From Ceratorhiza oryzae-sativae (lineage: Eukaryota > Basidiomycota > Agaricomycetes > Cantharellales > Ceratobasidiaceae): a stretch of 64,000 bases of DNA. The stretch is from positions 558,001-622,000 of the forward strand of contig JARWMV010000243.1 of the NCBI GenBank assembly GCA_030998015.1, given 5' to 3'. A program made the position numbers and the translations under genes. Shown one piece after another: positions 13,101-25,344 of the stretch. The number at the start of each line of letters is the position of its first letter. The first letter of the stretch is position 1. A model generated the notes under the pieces. The model saw nothing but the letters and a program-made list of their open reading frames with translations, was not told the DNA's origin and made no database searches.

Positions 13101-16100
13101 CGATTTTTCGGGCACGACTGACACTTGCAACGAATGGCTGATCCACAATTGGGTCAAATCAAACACTTCACCACGGATGGAAACATAGATGTTGTTCGGG
13201 TCATTGGTCGTAGAGTGACTGGCCAATTCGCTCGAGCTGAACACGTGTTCCGTCGGACAGATGAGCACACCGAGAACGGCGATGACGAAGACGGCGCAGA
13301 GACAGATGAACCAAATGATCAGGTTGATCGCGAATTTTTCGCGCCAGGCTTGACGCACGTCCATGCGCTTGATGCGCCCGACATAGGACAGCATAAAGTT
13401 GGGGACCCAGAACGTAAGAATCCAGCATAGGGCAACCCATCGTCGGCGGGCGGCGCTCGTCTTGACTTCTTCAGCCGTCTCGCCTTCCATCACCTCGCCG
13501 GGTAACGCCTCCTTGTCTGCCACGGGCTTGCGATCGGCAGCGGTGAACAGCTGTCGACTAGGCGCGTAGGATTCGCTTCCCACAGACATGGACATTGCGT
13601 CGTCGCCAGTTCCGCCTCGATCATCAGTCTGGAAGGATTTGTCATCATCGTACATGTATGCTTGACCAGCACCCATCAGTGGCGCGCCCTGGGCGTTGCT
13701 GACAAGCGGCAGAGCTTGACTCGAGTGGCCAAACGTATCGCCACCATAGTAGGGCGAATTGGGCTCCATACCAGGCGAAGGATACGGCGCGTAGGGATCC
13801 GCAGCACGAGGCTCAAATCCGGCCTCGGCCTCCATCTCACGCAACCGATTCCGTTTTTGTTCTTCCATATCTCCAGCGCGGAGTGGGTTCTCCAACTTGT
13901 GGAATGCAGCGTGGCTCAAGAAGACCTGTTGCGGTTTGTCAGCGCCGAAAAAGGATAGAATGTCAGACAACTAACCTTTTCTTGTCCAACAACAATCTCG
14001 CTCTCGCCGACACCCAACATGATCCTGACCCTTGCAATCCTCTCGGCGTCTCCCATACCGCCTTCGCCTTCCCCAAGATCTGCCTTGCCAACTGTGTCCT
14101 TGTAGCGCTCCAAAAACTCGGCAGGCGTCATGCTCGCCTCCCAAACGACTCCGCTCCGCCTCGCAACCTCGGGCAGGCCCATGCTCCGGACCTGAGCCTT
14201 GACACCCCGACCTTCAGCTGGTTCGGGAGTTGACCATCGTTTGGATTGACACAGAACACAATCCACTGCTGGGTCTCGTCCAGCGTCTCAAACAGGGTGT
14301 TCAGGGCGCTCTGGAACTCGCCCGCGATACACTTGATGCCAGAAGGAGCAGCGTCCTCGACAGCGGCATCTTCCGGGATGTCCCCATCTTCGCCTAATGT
14401 TGGCATGCGAGCACGACGTGAGATGGTGCCGCCGGCCTTGCGCCGGGTGGAGGGAGCGCGCATTGGCTTTTGGGGCTGCTGAGCAGCGACGATCGTGTCT
14501 TCATTTCGAGGATGCGCCTGTGTTGCGATCGCACGTCCGTTGAAAAGCCCCTTGACAAACGGATTCCGGCTACCATCGGTTGAAGCCTCTTGGCCACTCA
14601 AAACCTCGCTCGAGCTTCCACGCAGCAGGCTGACGAAATCGGGGTTCAACGCATCCGAATTCCGCTCGAGGAACCCTTCGCTCGAGTACGTCACCGGTCC
14701 GTTGAAGTGGTTGACAGTAAACGTGGGCAGCCCGCTGCGGTCGGCCGCACCGACCTTGAAGCTGGAGTGGTTGCCCCAACGCTTGCCAAACGCCTCGACC
14801 ATGGTCTGGTTTGTCTTGCGAGGCATGCGTCGAGCCTGGTCATCCATGATGTGGATCAGGCCTCCAGGTTTGGTGCCGATAACGCGCACGCATTCACTGT
14901 TATCAAAAAAGGGAATGGTTGGCGCCCATCGAGCCGCAATGCCCTCTGTCGCGTATTCTTCCGCATGAGCTTCGAACATGTTGTGTTGGATCCATCGGTG
15001 CAAACGCTCATTGGCAAAGTTGACGCAGAACTGGTCGAGCGAGTTGGATCGCGAGGCTGAAGGAGGAAGATTTTGGGTTCCGGGGAGATCAAAGAGAGCG
15101 ATAAACGTGCTAAAGTCTTCCTTGCACAAGCGCTGGTTAATCGTTTCGTTGACCCAAGCAAAGAGAAGCGAGTACAGTGTCTTCGCAAGGTCGTCTCGAT
15201 TATCGGCCGCGCCATCCTCGTCGAGGAAAACTGTGCACAGCTCCTTTTTTACAAGCTTGGTCCGGTAGGAAAGCACGGCCTCGAGGGCACTAGGCTGAAG
15301 GCCCAAGAACTCGGCAGTGAGCTCAAGGACATCTGTGTTACGGACGACGGCCGCATCCTCGTTTCGAGATCGATCACGGATGAACTCGAGGTTGCCGAGG
15401 TGGAGGATCGCGGCGACGAGCTGACAGGACTGGGCAATGTGTCGCTTGGACATGCCGACGTGCTTCATCGCCATCTTGAACTGCTCGAAGCGAGCCCAGT
15501 CTTCGTTGCTTCCGGCACTCATCCCAGGGCGGGGCTGCATCCCCACGAGGGGGCGTTGGCCGGCTCCGAGGTACCTGAAAGTTGTCTTGTCGGTGAGAGC
15601 AAGATGTTGACGTTCTTCGGGGCTGGCTCCGGCGGTAAGATAGTAGAAGATATGAAAGTTGCGCTCGCCATTCGGTGCGCCGGCGACACGGTTGCGCTCG
15701 AGATAGTAATCGAGGGTTTTTACGCCGCACACTCGGCCGCGCTCGTTGAACTGGAGCTCGGTGTACTTGCCGAAGCGAGACGCGTTGGGATTGAAGAGTG
15801 TCCGCGCGTTGCCAAACGACTCGAGGACAAACTCGGCGGCGGGAATTTGTTGGGAAAGCTTCGATCCTTTTTTTCCGGGGTTGGACACGCTGAGCTCGAG
15901 GATAGACTTGATCGCAAGCCGTCGGTTTTCTGATTTGCCGCTAGCGGTCTCGCCACTGTTGGATGCAACGAAAATCAATTAGCAGGGAAAAGACAACCAA
16001 GTTGGATCGACGCACAAAAAGACGATGCTCTGATCTTGGGTGGTGCGCCTCATGTGATAGTAGGCATTGTTCGCAAGCTGGAAGATGTGTGGCTCGCGCG

Positions 16101-16350
16101 GGATGCTGTCGCTGTCGGTGTTGCGGTACTCGGAGGCGTACTGCATGAGGACCGAGTCGGCGACAGAGTTGACATATTTATGTGGATTAAGTGCGACGAG
16201 AGCATGTGAGCCAACGGCGGTGTATATGGTATCGGAGAGAAAACGCTCGCGCAAACACGAGACGATGATGTCGTCGGAGATGGAGGGGAAGAGGGCCGCG
16301 AGGTCGTCGACACTCTCCAGCTTCTGCTGGTGCGTCATCCCGCCGCTCAT
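10163..16350 (-). CDS. Class V chitin synthase with N-terminal myosin motor
   Basis: Large membrane enzyme that polymerises N-acetylglucosamine into cell-wall chitin; the motor domain helps deliver or tether it at growth sites. The start at 16350 opens the motor, with a P-loop GETASGKS, switch [10 protein letters not shown] and switch II DLPGTQN. After a linker come membrane segments ([36 protein letters not shown]), a cytochrome-b5-like fold (about 13,140-13,210), then the GT2 catalytic core with EDRYL and QRRRWINS. Further C-terminal membrane helices follow. The end is a DEK-C domain (about 10,185-10,320). Total length near 1,950 residues is normal for the class. At about 14,211-14,218 the conserved NQLEGR linker is broken by one missing base, so no single uninterrupted frame spans motor and synthase as given. 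Confidence 0.93.
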
Positions 16351-17182
16351 GGCCGGTCTAGCGAATGGAAGTAGTCGGGAAGGTAGAAAAAAGGTGTCGT
16401 CGGCGCCGTCGTGGTCGTGCTCTGGCACGCTCCTGGCGACAGAAAACCCGACGGCCATCCCCATTTCCGCTGGACCCCTATGACCCTGAATTTGCACTGC
16501 CACCTTCTGGGCATCGCTCGAGGCATCGCCCGAAACTACTCGAACGAGCACTTTTCAGCCCTCGGCACAGACGCACTTGCTGTTCTGCGGCCGCCTGGGG
16601 TGCGCCCCACTGCCTCGCCGGCCTGGGAGAGCCCCAGTCTGGCCGCGACACTGATCCCCCAGTGTTGTTTCAATGGCAGGTGTCCCTCACCCCAAAAGAT
16701 GTCCAACAGACGTCAGCTACAATTTCTCTCGCGTGGGTCCAGTTTGTGTCACAACTTGCGACCGAAAATACAACAAGCACTCTCAGCCATCAGCGCGGCT
16801 TCTAAACAGGGCGTGGTTCGTATATAAATACTGGCTGCGCAGCCTCCTTTTCCACTGATGCCCCTCCACCAAAGTATATGCACTCTGGCCGAGCTCTCTC
16901 GGCTGCCCGAGCATCGAGCTATTGCTGCGAAAGCCATGAATACAACCAACCAACCCTGCAGGATCAGACTTGTGCACGCCCTTTTCTTTTCTTCTCCCAC
17001 GCCACGATTGTTGTTAGCCTGTGACCTTGGTGTTTTCTCCTTGGACAAATTATATCCGCGATATCCTAGCGAGTCCAGAGCCAGACCCCGGCTGCTGCAC
17101 CAATCTCATGTTAGCAAACAACCTAACAATCGAGCAAAACAGCCTACATCACCCGAACCAATCCCCGCAGCTCGCTCGCTCA
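16351..17182. other. Chitin synthase upstream region
   Basis: This 832-bp stretch lies upstream of the chitin synthase start and downstream of the next small gene. It should hold the chitin synthase promoter. It is C/A-rich toward 17,100-17,250. No convincing gene. Confidence 0.4.
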
Positions 17183-17566
17183 TCACAGCCAAACCCAGCC
17201 CGCCCGTTCCTCCCCTATCCCAACAGCATAAACCCTGCCGCTCAAACAAACAAACCTCCTAATGCCCCCATCGACCTTGAGCATCCTCCCAACCATTTCA
17301 AACCCTTCCGGAACCTTTGCATTCGCCAACCCAACAGCATTCACAATTCCCGTAACCTTTTCCGCATAGCAACACACAAACAACGTAGGATCCTCGTCGT
17401 CGTCTTCGTCATCCACCTCCACTGCCAGAATGGGAATGTGGACTTCGCGTTGGAGTAATTGGATAAACCTTCTAAGCGCAGGAAGGGGGTACGTGTAATG
17501 TTCCATGATGTTTGAGGTGAGCTTGTAACCGATGAGAGCGAGTGGAATCGCGGTCGTTTCCCCCAT
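17183..17566 (-). CDS. Small protein of unknown function, 127 residues
   Basis: Single uninterrupted frame with a true ATG at 17566 and stop at 17183. I do not recognise the family. The protein has an N-terminal amphipathic/hydrophobic half (TYPLPALRRFIQLLQREVHIPILAVEV), a short acidic run (DDEDDDED), then alternating hydrophobic strands (TLFVCCYAEKVTGIVNAV, RRFVCLSGRVYAVGIG) suggesting a small alpha/beta domain. No signal peptide or membrane helix is obvious. It stands alone between chitin synthase and a gene-poor stretch. The clean frame and the balanced composition argue for a real gene, but without a homologue it could be a chance frame. Confidence 0.4.
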   Translation of the reverse strand: MGETTAIPLALIGYKLTSNIMEHYTYPLPALRRFIQLLQREVHIPILAVEVDDEDDDEDPTLFVCCYAEKVTGIVNAVGLANAKVPEGFEMVGRMLKVDGGIRRFVCLSGRVYAVGIGEERAGWVWL

Positions 17567-19183
17567 TCTTACAGTCGAAGGAAGGGGTGCGGAGGGAGCA
17601 CGCCCAAATATCCCGGCTTTATACTCACAGGCCCCTTACGAAGCCGTGGTGACACACCTTGTTCGTACCTGGTTACGGCTTCCGATATCGTGGTTTAGCT
17701 TCAGATTAACGTTTTATTGCTTTAACATGTCATCCGTGACGACACCTGCTTCAAAGTCTAGCCAATACAAGCAAGTTGAAGCCTAAATCAATCACGCATA
17801 CAAGCTGATGATCACGTAACAACGCTAAGATCAGAAGTCGCCTGATTGGAACCCCGAACAGATTCGGCAAAAAGAGGATGCATACATGAGAGATAAAGAA
17901 AGAAGCTGGAGTTATCTAGAGTTTAATACGTTATTTCAGAGCATGTCAAACTTTGCACAACAGAGTTCACAGGTAGGGGCCATTTCAAGGCGGTGTCTGG
18001 CTAGCTGGATATATTGGGCTGAAATTGTGCACACGGAAGGCACTAATACCCCACTATTTACGGCTCTGCACAATATTGATTGGGCTGAAAAAGGGCCACC
18101 CAGTGTGTGTCTTGAAACTCCAGAACTCTGGTGGCGAGTTCGTGTGTGTCAGGTTCTTCAGAGGTCACTCGACTCTAACTGCCTTGGCTACCCTTTGGTG
18201 CTTAGGTTGCTCAACGATTAGCATATACGACTCCTCGAGATGATATCGGAGAGTTGTAAAACGGTCAAGTTGCACCTTGAGAGATGATTAGTTTAGATCG
18301 TTTCAACACACGTACGCAAGGTGCTGCAAACATGGTAGGGTGGCCAAAACAAATAAAAATAAAAATAGGACGTCCGTATCTCCCGGTCAAAGAACGGCTG
18401 ATTAACTCAAAGTTGTCTCTTAGGCCATGCTAGTGGACCTTGGAAGAAACGACAAGGCGAACCGGGCAGTTGAGCGGGTTGCATCAGGATATCACACCAC
18501 TGACAGCCTAATTCCAGATTTCCTCAGAAACATAACTCACCCTACGACGGTAAAACAAGTTTAGAGAGAGGATATGGGGTAGGGATGGAGAGACTGGGTG
18601 GAGAGACATAAAGCACAGCGCTTTCTCGATGAAGGTCACCCAAGCGAGCGATTCAAATATGAAATACGGGGACGGACAAATTTAGAATGTAACATTCTCT
18701 ACTAGCGTTCGAACTCACCAATTTTTTCTTTTTTAAAAAAGGTAAAACGGTGTGGTGTCTACACTACGAAATATGGTCGGAGGCACGCTTGATTCACTTC
18801 CTAACGGGTTGCACGGTGCTGGATCGATTTCGGAGGAATCCTCTCGTATTCAATGCGTCTATTGCTATTACAAGGCAAAAATGCCAAATATGCATTATCC
18901 TATATATGCGACGCGAGGATTCAGTTGCAGAACAGAGAGGTTTCGCGAGGACACATCGTCAGAGACACCAGGAGCCAGGGATTCAAAAGTAGTCGCAAAC
19001 CTTTCTCGAAACACGAATGCCCTTCAGCAACTTTTGCCTCTAAATTTCGGTCGAAAGATACGAATGCGACAAAAACCAGTTTCCCTGCCAATAACATAAA
19101 AGTTCCCGTCGTTTTTGAGCTACTTATCCGGCTGTGTTCAAGCTCAGCTACCTGTATCCCCGTGTATCGACACAAGTCGTAGA

Positions 19184-19350
19184 GTAGCCTCACCACCTCT
19201 GTTTTTGCAGTCTTCTAAGCGTGACGAAAAGCAAATAAAATATATATTAAATGACCGCATATAGACAATATGTCGGTATCCGCAACAGCCTACTCCCCTG
19301 GCTAGCGCCAATACTAGATCGACATCGTTATGGCATAACGGATATTGTAG
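19184..19350. repeat. Diverged repeat, copy 1 (second copy 21342-21517)
   Basis: Two short blocks are shared in the same order and nearly the same spacing with 21,342-21,517. The first is gtagcctc(a/g)ccacctc followed by a T/C-rich run ending in gcag. The second is a cgttatggc..ta..gatatt block about 130-150 bp further on. The rest between them is strongly diverged. This suggests an old direct duplication about 2.15 kb apart. Identity was judged by eye only. Confidence 0.35.
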
Positions 19351-20603
19351 GGTTGCTACGCTAGGGACAATCAAATCAAGCAACTCACTTGGAAAAGCAC
19401 AAGCAATCTCGGAGCGAGGACTTGCTGCCGGACCGAGGCGAGGTCTCGGGAGCCCGTAAACAGTACTGGGCGGGCTAATCCAAAGGGAAGCACGAGGTCG
19501 ATATACAGCAACATATAACATACAACTAGAGCCAACCACCTATATCCTTTTTCTTGGAAGAGGTTTATCAAAGCCACTTCAGTACTAGCCCTATGTCACG
19601 GCTGCTACCAACCTATATATGAGTATTCCGTCTAGGTGTAACTCAACAAATCAGGACAGATTACCCCGACCCCCAGTCCATCACAACAGATAGAACAACT
19701 CAGCGTGTATACTATATTTATGAAGTGACAGTGAATCAAGAAGCTAAAACGCCCCGTATTGGTTCAACGATTCACAGGGATATATGGAGGTCACTAAGAA
19801 CGCCTGTACTGGCACTACCCAGCAATGCACCTCCCTCCGTCCCTGGCGCTCTCGTACCCTGTTCAGCGACCATATCGCCTGAAGTACGTTCACCTCTTTT
19901 TCTACACCACAGCGATTGTTTTAACCGTCTTCCTGTACTCCTTAAACTGTGTACGGTTTTAATTCTGCTGGCGTAGATTTACCGCCTTAGCTCATGCGCG
20001 TTCAGCCATACTAGTTAGCTATGACATAGTCACAATCCTAACCCAAGGACCCAAACGCTACCAATAGCCAATGGTGGGCTCCTGACAGTATACCCAAGTC
20101 GCTCAGGATTAGAACCAATCCTAGACCGCGCCAACCGACAAAGCTAGATCGAAACGCAGCCATGAAGGCAACTCTTCTTTGGCGTTATTCTCGTACTGTG
20201 AGTTCGTACAGTGGCACGCCCAAAATCCCGAGCATAATATGGCCTACCTTACGTTGAGACTTTTACTGGGAGGAACGGGCCGGCTGCTGGGTCGGATTAG
20301 AACGTCCTTTATCAGGCGAATCCGCTGGACAGTTGTCACATTTATGACATGGAGAGCTTCGGGCAGACATTTTGAAAAACGATACCGATATAACTGTGAG
20401 TGGGATCTTTCCCCTTGCAGTTGCAATCTCAAGGCGCAAATCCTTTTCCTCACTCAAGATTGTCATGCTCTGTAACAAAACCAAAAGGCTCCCACAAAAC
20501 CTTAACGTTTTAACCTCGTTTTTTTTTCACCACTTCAAATCGCCGCGGCACCCCAGATACAATATCGTCTTATCCCAACCCGCACCAGATAGACAAAGGC
20601 CGC

Positions 20604-20963
20604 ATGGAAGAATACCCCACTAGAATATTTCAAGCTATTGGCTTGAACGAAGCATATCCAGAAAACATAGCCGGAACCTCGGACGTAGGATCTGCAGACT
20701 CCCACCAGGCCGTGGAATTATCTAGGCTAGCCTGGGGATCGACACAAACCTGTCGCGCGGATATCATTCTGCCTACAAACAGCTTTTTTTCTTTTCAATG
20801 GCGCCAGGTTGACCGGCTATGGAATAATTCGGATGGGCTGGTCTCGTATGTTCACTATCTCACAGGTTTTGAGTATAATGATATTCGGTTGTGCGACAGT
20901 TTATATATCCCAGATCAAACGCCATACAACTTGCTGGCCGCTGTTCGGGATGAAGTGCATTAA
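20604..20963 (+). CDS. Weak candidate ORF, 119 residues, unknown
   Basis: An ATG-to-stop frame with reasonable composition, rich in aromatic residues and Asp (SFFSFQWRQVDRLWNNSD, LTGFEYNDIRLCDSLYIPD). I do not recognise it. It stands in a gene-poor stretch with no neighbour whose function helps, and I see no supporting introns or repeats of it. It could be a remnant of a larger decayed gene or chance. Confidence 0.2.
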   Translation: MEEYPTRIFQAIGLNEAYPENIAGTSDVGSADSHQAVELSRLAWGSTQTCRADIILPTNSFFSFQWRQVDRLWNNSDGLVSYVHYLTGFEYNDIRLCDSLYIPDQTPYNLLAAVRDEVH

Positions 20964-22274
20964 GTAGATATGACCACCATATAAGACCTCCAAACCCACA
21001 CATAGATAGCATACACATAGTTCATATCACCAGCGCGAATATCTTCTTTAACAAAACGGCTTTCAAGGCTGCTATTCAACCACCATTTAACCTTTGGAGA
21101 ATCTGCCTAAAGACCATGGACCGAGTCCCCAGTAGCGCAACAACCCCTTCAAACGAGCTCTCACATGTACGACGATACCCGACCGAAACGGGACTTGGAC
21201 AGAGGCATTGAAGAACAGCGACTCTCTAGTCAACAACATCCCCCCTCCCCCCCCTCCCCATCAAACTACGACCCACCACTGACCCAATCGTATTTGACTT
21301 GGACTAGCTCTGCCCCATCTATAAATGCAAATCATGGGGGGGGTAGCCTCGCCACCTCCGTTTTCGCAGGTGCGTCCAACCACGACCCCCCTAACAGTGG
21401 TTTGAACTGAGCGCATACATCAAGACACCGTGTCGATGTGTGCGACAATATACGGAGTATTCGTCTGGGTGTCACCGATCTTGGACAAGTACCGTTATGG
21501 CGTATGGGATATTATAAGGAGCATACACGAGGGGCACTCGACTTTGGCGGCTTTGGTAGGAGGGTACGAACGGTCTCGAAGCCAAAACTCTTTGTCGGAT
21601 CTCGGTCATGTCCCCGAAACCTCGCAGAACGACGGACAGTGCGGAACGACAAACAGTACCGAGCCAACGGACAGTGCGAGACCAAGATACTGCGCCATGT
21701 AGCAAAGGGGCTAGTGTAGAACAATATGTGAGATGCAACCCGAATGAATTCCGGAACCATTTGTAGACAGTGAACGTACGGTTGTCAACCGCGGCTTGGC
21801 ATCAATGATCGCCGCCACCACCAGCCCCGACCCACGCGGTCGAGAAAAGTAATCAAAGATAAGAGAAACGCGCCACCGCACTGTCACTCGATGCTGCGGA
21901 TGACAACACACCGACACACAAATGCCGGCATTTGTTTGCGCATGGTGCTATTTTTTCTCATCGGCCTCGATTTGAATCTCACCCATAAACAGCATACAGA
22001 AAAACGGGATACACAGAAAAAAAAGGTCATCCATAAATACGCCCACTCTCCATAGTTAGTAAGCTAGTAGTACTACAAAAATGCAGAGCAAGAAAAGAGC
22101 AGGTATTTATATACTTGTATACAATTTTCGTAGTGTGAAAATTCTAGGAAATCGTTCGTTTTGTATCATACCCGTTCCTCGAGAGCTTACCATACCAAAG
22201 AGAAAGAGAGAGTAGCATAGCGCATGGGAAAGAAAGAGGCAAAAAAAAAGTTAACAACAATTATTTAGAATTAG

Positions 22275-24069
22275 CTATAACCCGTCTCGCTGGCTGGCGT
22301 TCGAGCTCGAACCTCGTCGTCCGTTCTGGCCAGACCCAGGTGGAGTCGACGCAGCGGAAGAGCCATACCCTGTGGGAGTCGCTCGCGCAGGCGCAGGAGT
22401 GGCAAAGTGGGGAGAATCATTTGCAGACGCCGACCCCGACGAGGTGTTCTGACCAAACTGCAAGTGTTGCGAATCAAGCTGAGAGTCGAATCGTGCGGGT
22501 GCATCGAAACGGCTTCCGCTAGGCTCGAACCGGGTGTCGAACGAGCCTGGGTCGAATCTCGGAGAGGACGATCCGGGCGCTGGCGCAGCAAACGACGCTG
22601 GGGACGAGCCGGCCGAGTAGCGTGGTGACGAGGTTCGCAGCGACTCGAGCGGGTTTTGGAGGCCCGAAGGCGAGTCCAGCCGTTCGGAAGAGAGTGTGCT
22701 CATCGGCTGGGATTGAGAGAGAAAGCTCGGTTGCGAGTGGTGCTGGTGTAGGTTTTGGGGAGTGGCATGTGGGAGTTGCCAGCCTGGGCTTGAGCCTGAG
22801 CCAGCTGACTCTGTTGATAGGCATTCCATGCTGCGGCGCCGAGCTCTCCCGAAACGGCACCTCCCGCGATGCCGAGTGTGAGCAGTGGGTAGAGCGATGT
22901 GGCTAGAAGCGAGCTTGATGGGAGGTTCTGATGAAAGGGAAAGTGCGAGAATGGGGCAGCAAGAGGCGAAGGGTCAAATGAAAATGGTCAATCAGGGCCA
23001 AACAGGATTGTATGCATGCGGTCGATGATGCCGGTGCGTGTGATACGGGACACGTCGAAGGGAGAAGCAAACAAAGAATTAGAAAAACGGAGCAAACTTA
23101 TCAGTAACCGATCAGCCCGGGGCAGGGAGGACAAGAGAGACCGACGTACAGCGTAGGTGGAGACGGGCACGGGTGGGGTGTCGGTGCGCGATTGGTGCTG
23201 GGTCTGAGCCTGAGACTGGAGCTGAGGCTGGGACTGGGACGAGAGGGAGCCCGAGCTGGAGCTCCCTAGGCTGAAGAGCGAGTTGTAGGCGGCCTGTTGC
23301 TGGGCGAGGGCAAGAGTCGAATTTGGGAGCATGGAGAGGCTCGTGTGACTGGACCCGGCGAGACTGGGCGAGGCGAGGGTGGCCATGCTCGAGACGGTAG
23401 AGGCGGGCGACGCACGCCCGGGATGGTCCTGCAGAAGAAACTAGGATCAAGAGCGCTTGGGGCGAGGATGGGGGGCTAGGGGGCGATGAGCGCGGCCGGG
23501 TGGGGGCCGTGCATGGAAAGGGGGAGGGGGGAAGGGACAGAGGCACTCGCCAAGTATATCGATGCGCGGTCGCGCTCGGAGCTCATGCGGCGCTTCTTGT
23601 CGGGCGGCGGGGTGGCGGTGGCCGGGGCGGGCGGGGGCGGGGTGGCGTGCGCGCCGTTGACGTGGGCGCTCATGAGCGCGTCGAGCTGGAGGCGCATCTC
23701 GTCGGCCTCGCGGCGCAGACGGTCGTTGGCGGCCTGGAGCTCGTGGATCGCATACGGGTGGGGCTGGTGGTGCGCATGCGGGAGCGGCACGTGGTTCGAG
23801 GGCGGGGGCGGTGCCGAGGGGTCGAGCCCGTGCGCGTCGACAATGGCCTGGAGGCGCTTGACATTTGCCTCGAGCTGGGCGGCACGTTAGGCAAAAATGG
23901 CGCAGGTTACGGAACGGCCGTCACGTACGTTCTCGATGTATGCCTTGCGTTTGGCGCGGTGGCGGGCCTGGGCGCGGGCGTTGCGGGAACGCGAGTGGAG
24001 GCCGGTGCCCGCAGGCTCGTCCTCGTCGTGGGACGCGGGGGAGTGGGATGTGCGAGCGGCGGGGGGCAT
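22275..24069 (-). CDS. bZIP transcription factor
   Basis: DNA-binding regulator. The start at 24069 (an in-frame ATG also exists at 24123) is followed by the basic region NARAQARHRAKRKAYIEN. A 54-nt intron (23928-23875) then joins to LEANVKRLQAIV, giving a continuous basic region and zipper. A second coiled-coil stretch (IHELQAANDRLRREADEMRLQL) follows. The rest is disordered, rich in Ser, Pro and Gln (for example LSSQSQPQLQSQAQTQ), as in activation domains. A 122-nt GC-AG intron (23550-23429) is needed to skip an in-frame stop and enter the Gln/Ser-rich exon. Near 22,771-22,773 the frame must gain one base (GNS to PHATPQ). Exons between 23,150 and 22,930 are uncertain. Which pathway it controls cannot be said. 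Confidence 0.8.
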
Positions 24070-24123
24070 CTTGGATGAGGATCGACCGGCGGCCTGCGGG
24101 CCTTTTCTTAAGTCAAACGGCAC

Positions 24124-25344
24124 CGGCCATTACGGCATCGTTGGTTCCGCCCATCCGGATCAGCGCCTATCGCCCGCCACCACAGCGAAAACCGCGCACG
24201 GGCCCCCCAGCATAAATACGGCGCCGCACAGACTCCCAGCTGCTCGCCCTCGCCCCGCCTGCTGCAACTTGCTGCACTCGTCTGCGCGTTTTCCATCGTA
24301 CTTTCCACCGCATCTGCTGCCGTAAGCGCACCCTGGCTCGGCTTGGCACACATCAAATCGCACCTGTTCGCTGGCCACAAGCCGCCGGCTCGCCGAACAC
24401 GCATACACCCACCGATAGTGCCTGGCATCTGCCCGTCTTCTCGCCCCCGCCTGCTCGACATCCGACGCGCGCAAAGGCTTGGCCGACGCAACCCCCCGAC
24501 ATTGCGTCACATCCCCCAAGACTCTTTGCCTCACACATCCTGAACTCCCCAGACTTATCGCCTTCACGTCAATCCGCAGCACACCTACCCTTGCACCACA
24601 CGCATCATTCCGGCCCACGCCGCCGACCGACCGCGCTCCCACCTCGACCTCGCAACGTCATTCCTTCCGATCCCAGACCGCTGTGCCACCCCCAATCTCC
24701 GTGTATCACTTGTATTTGTCCGGCATGAATTCAACTCTATTCCACGCTCCCCCCCGCTTGGGTACATCCAAATCCTAAACATACACCCGCCTCGTTGCAT
24801 TTGTTAAATGTGTCTCGCGGATAAGCAACATCCCAAGGGCCAATCGCCAACCCCCCGTTCCGCTAATTACCGAGCAGTCTGCTCGGCACCCAGCCACCGT
24901 AGCACCGCCGATCGCGCCGTCTCGTCCGGCTCGCCTGCCGAGTCACCCCCATCATTTTCGAATCATCCAGACGGATACAGAAAGTGGGGTACACAAAAAC
25001 CACCGGTCGACATGCGCATATGACGCAACAAATGAAGCCGGCAGAAAATGGCAAATTTTTCAACCAGGTGGAGAGGAGGAGAGAGATCAGCGTGCGATAC
25101 GAGAAACGATCGGCGTGATTATTTGTAAATGAAAAATCCAGAACCCAAAATACCATACCGTCCAGTTAAAGTTTGGGTGATGTCCAGTCGCGACATGTGA
25201 TTGAGATAGGCGGCGAACGGGTTGATAGGAGAATTACCAGGCGCCATCCAGGATGAAATGCAGCGGTTAGGCGCGCAAACGTCCAAACCCAGACGCCCAG
25301 GGATAATATGATGCCGTGCCAAGACAAAGCAGACCAGTTCCAAG
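24124..25344. other. Upstream region of bZIP gene
   Basis: A 1.2-kb C/G-rich leader and promoter region between the bZIP start and the 3' end of the EMC2 gene. Long frames on the minus strand near 24,108-24,642 overlap each other in different frames and have Arg/Cys/Gly-rich, non-protein-like composition, so I do not call them. A long, short-ORF-containing leader would be usual for a fungal bZIP gene, but that is not shown here. Confidence 0.4.

Larger units (their letters stand above)
17567..22274. other. Gene-poor stretch with diverged repeats
   Basis: About 4.7 kb without a recognisable gene. Frames are short and interrupted. Two collinear word blocks occur near 19,184-19,350 and again near 21,342-21,517, listed as a repeat. 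Another weak similarity to the second copy is seen near 18,150-18,190. A TA-rich zone lies at 22,030-22,270, next to the 3' end of the bZIP gene. The stretch looks like decayed repetitive or transposon-derived DNA, though no transposase or reverse transcriptase motif is left. Confidence 0.45.

Noticed and set aside
15073..15933. Plus-strand open frame of 286 codons
   Set aside because: Antisense shadow of the myosin motor exon, which carries unmistakable motor motifs on the minus strand.
24108..24642. Minus-strand frames upstream of the bZIP start
   Set aside because: Several frames overlap in a G/C-rich leader, with Arg/Cys/Gly-heavy composition and no motif; more likely untranslated leader and promoter.
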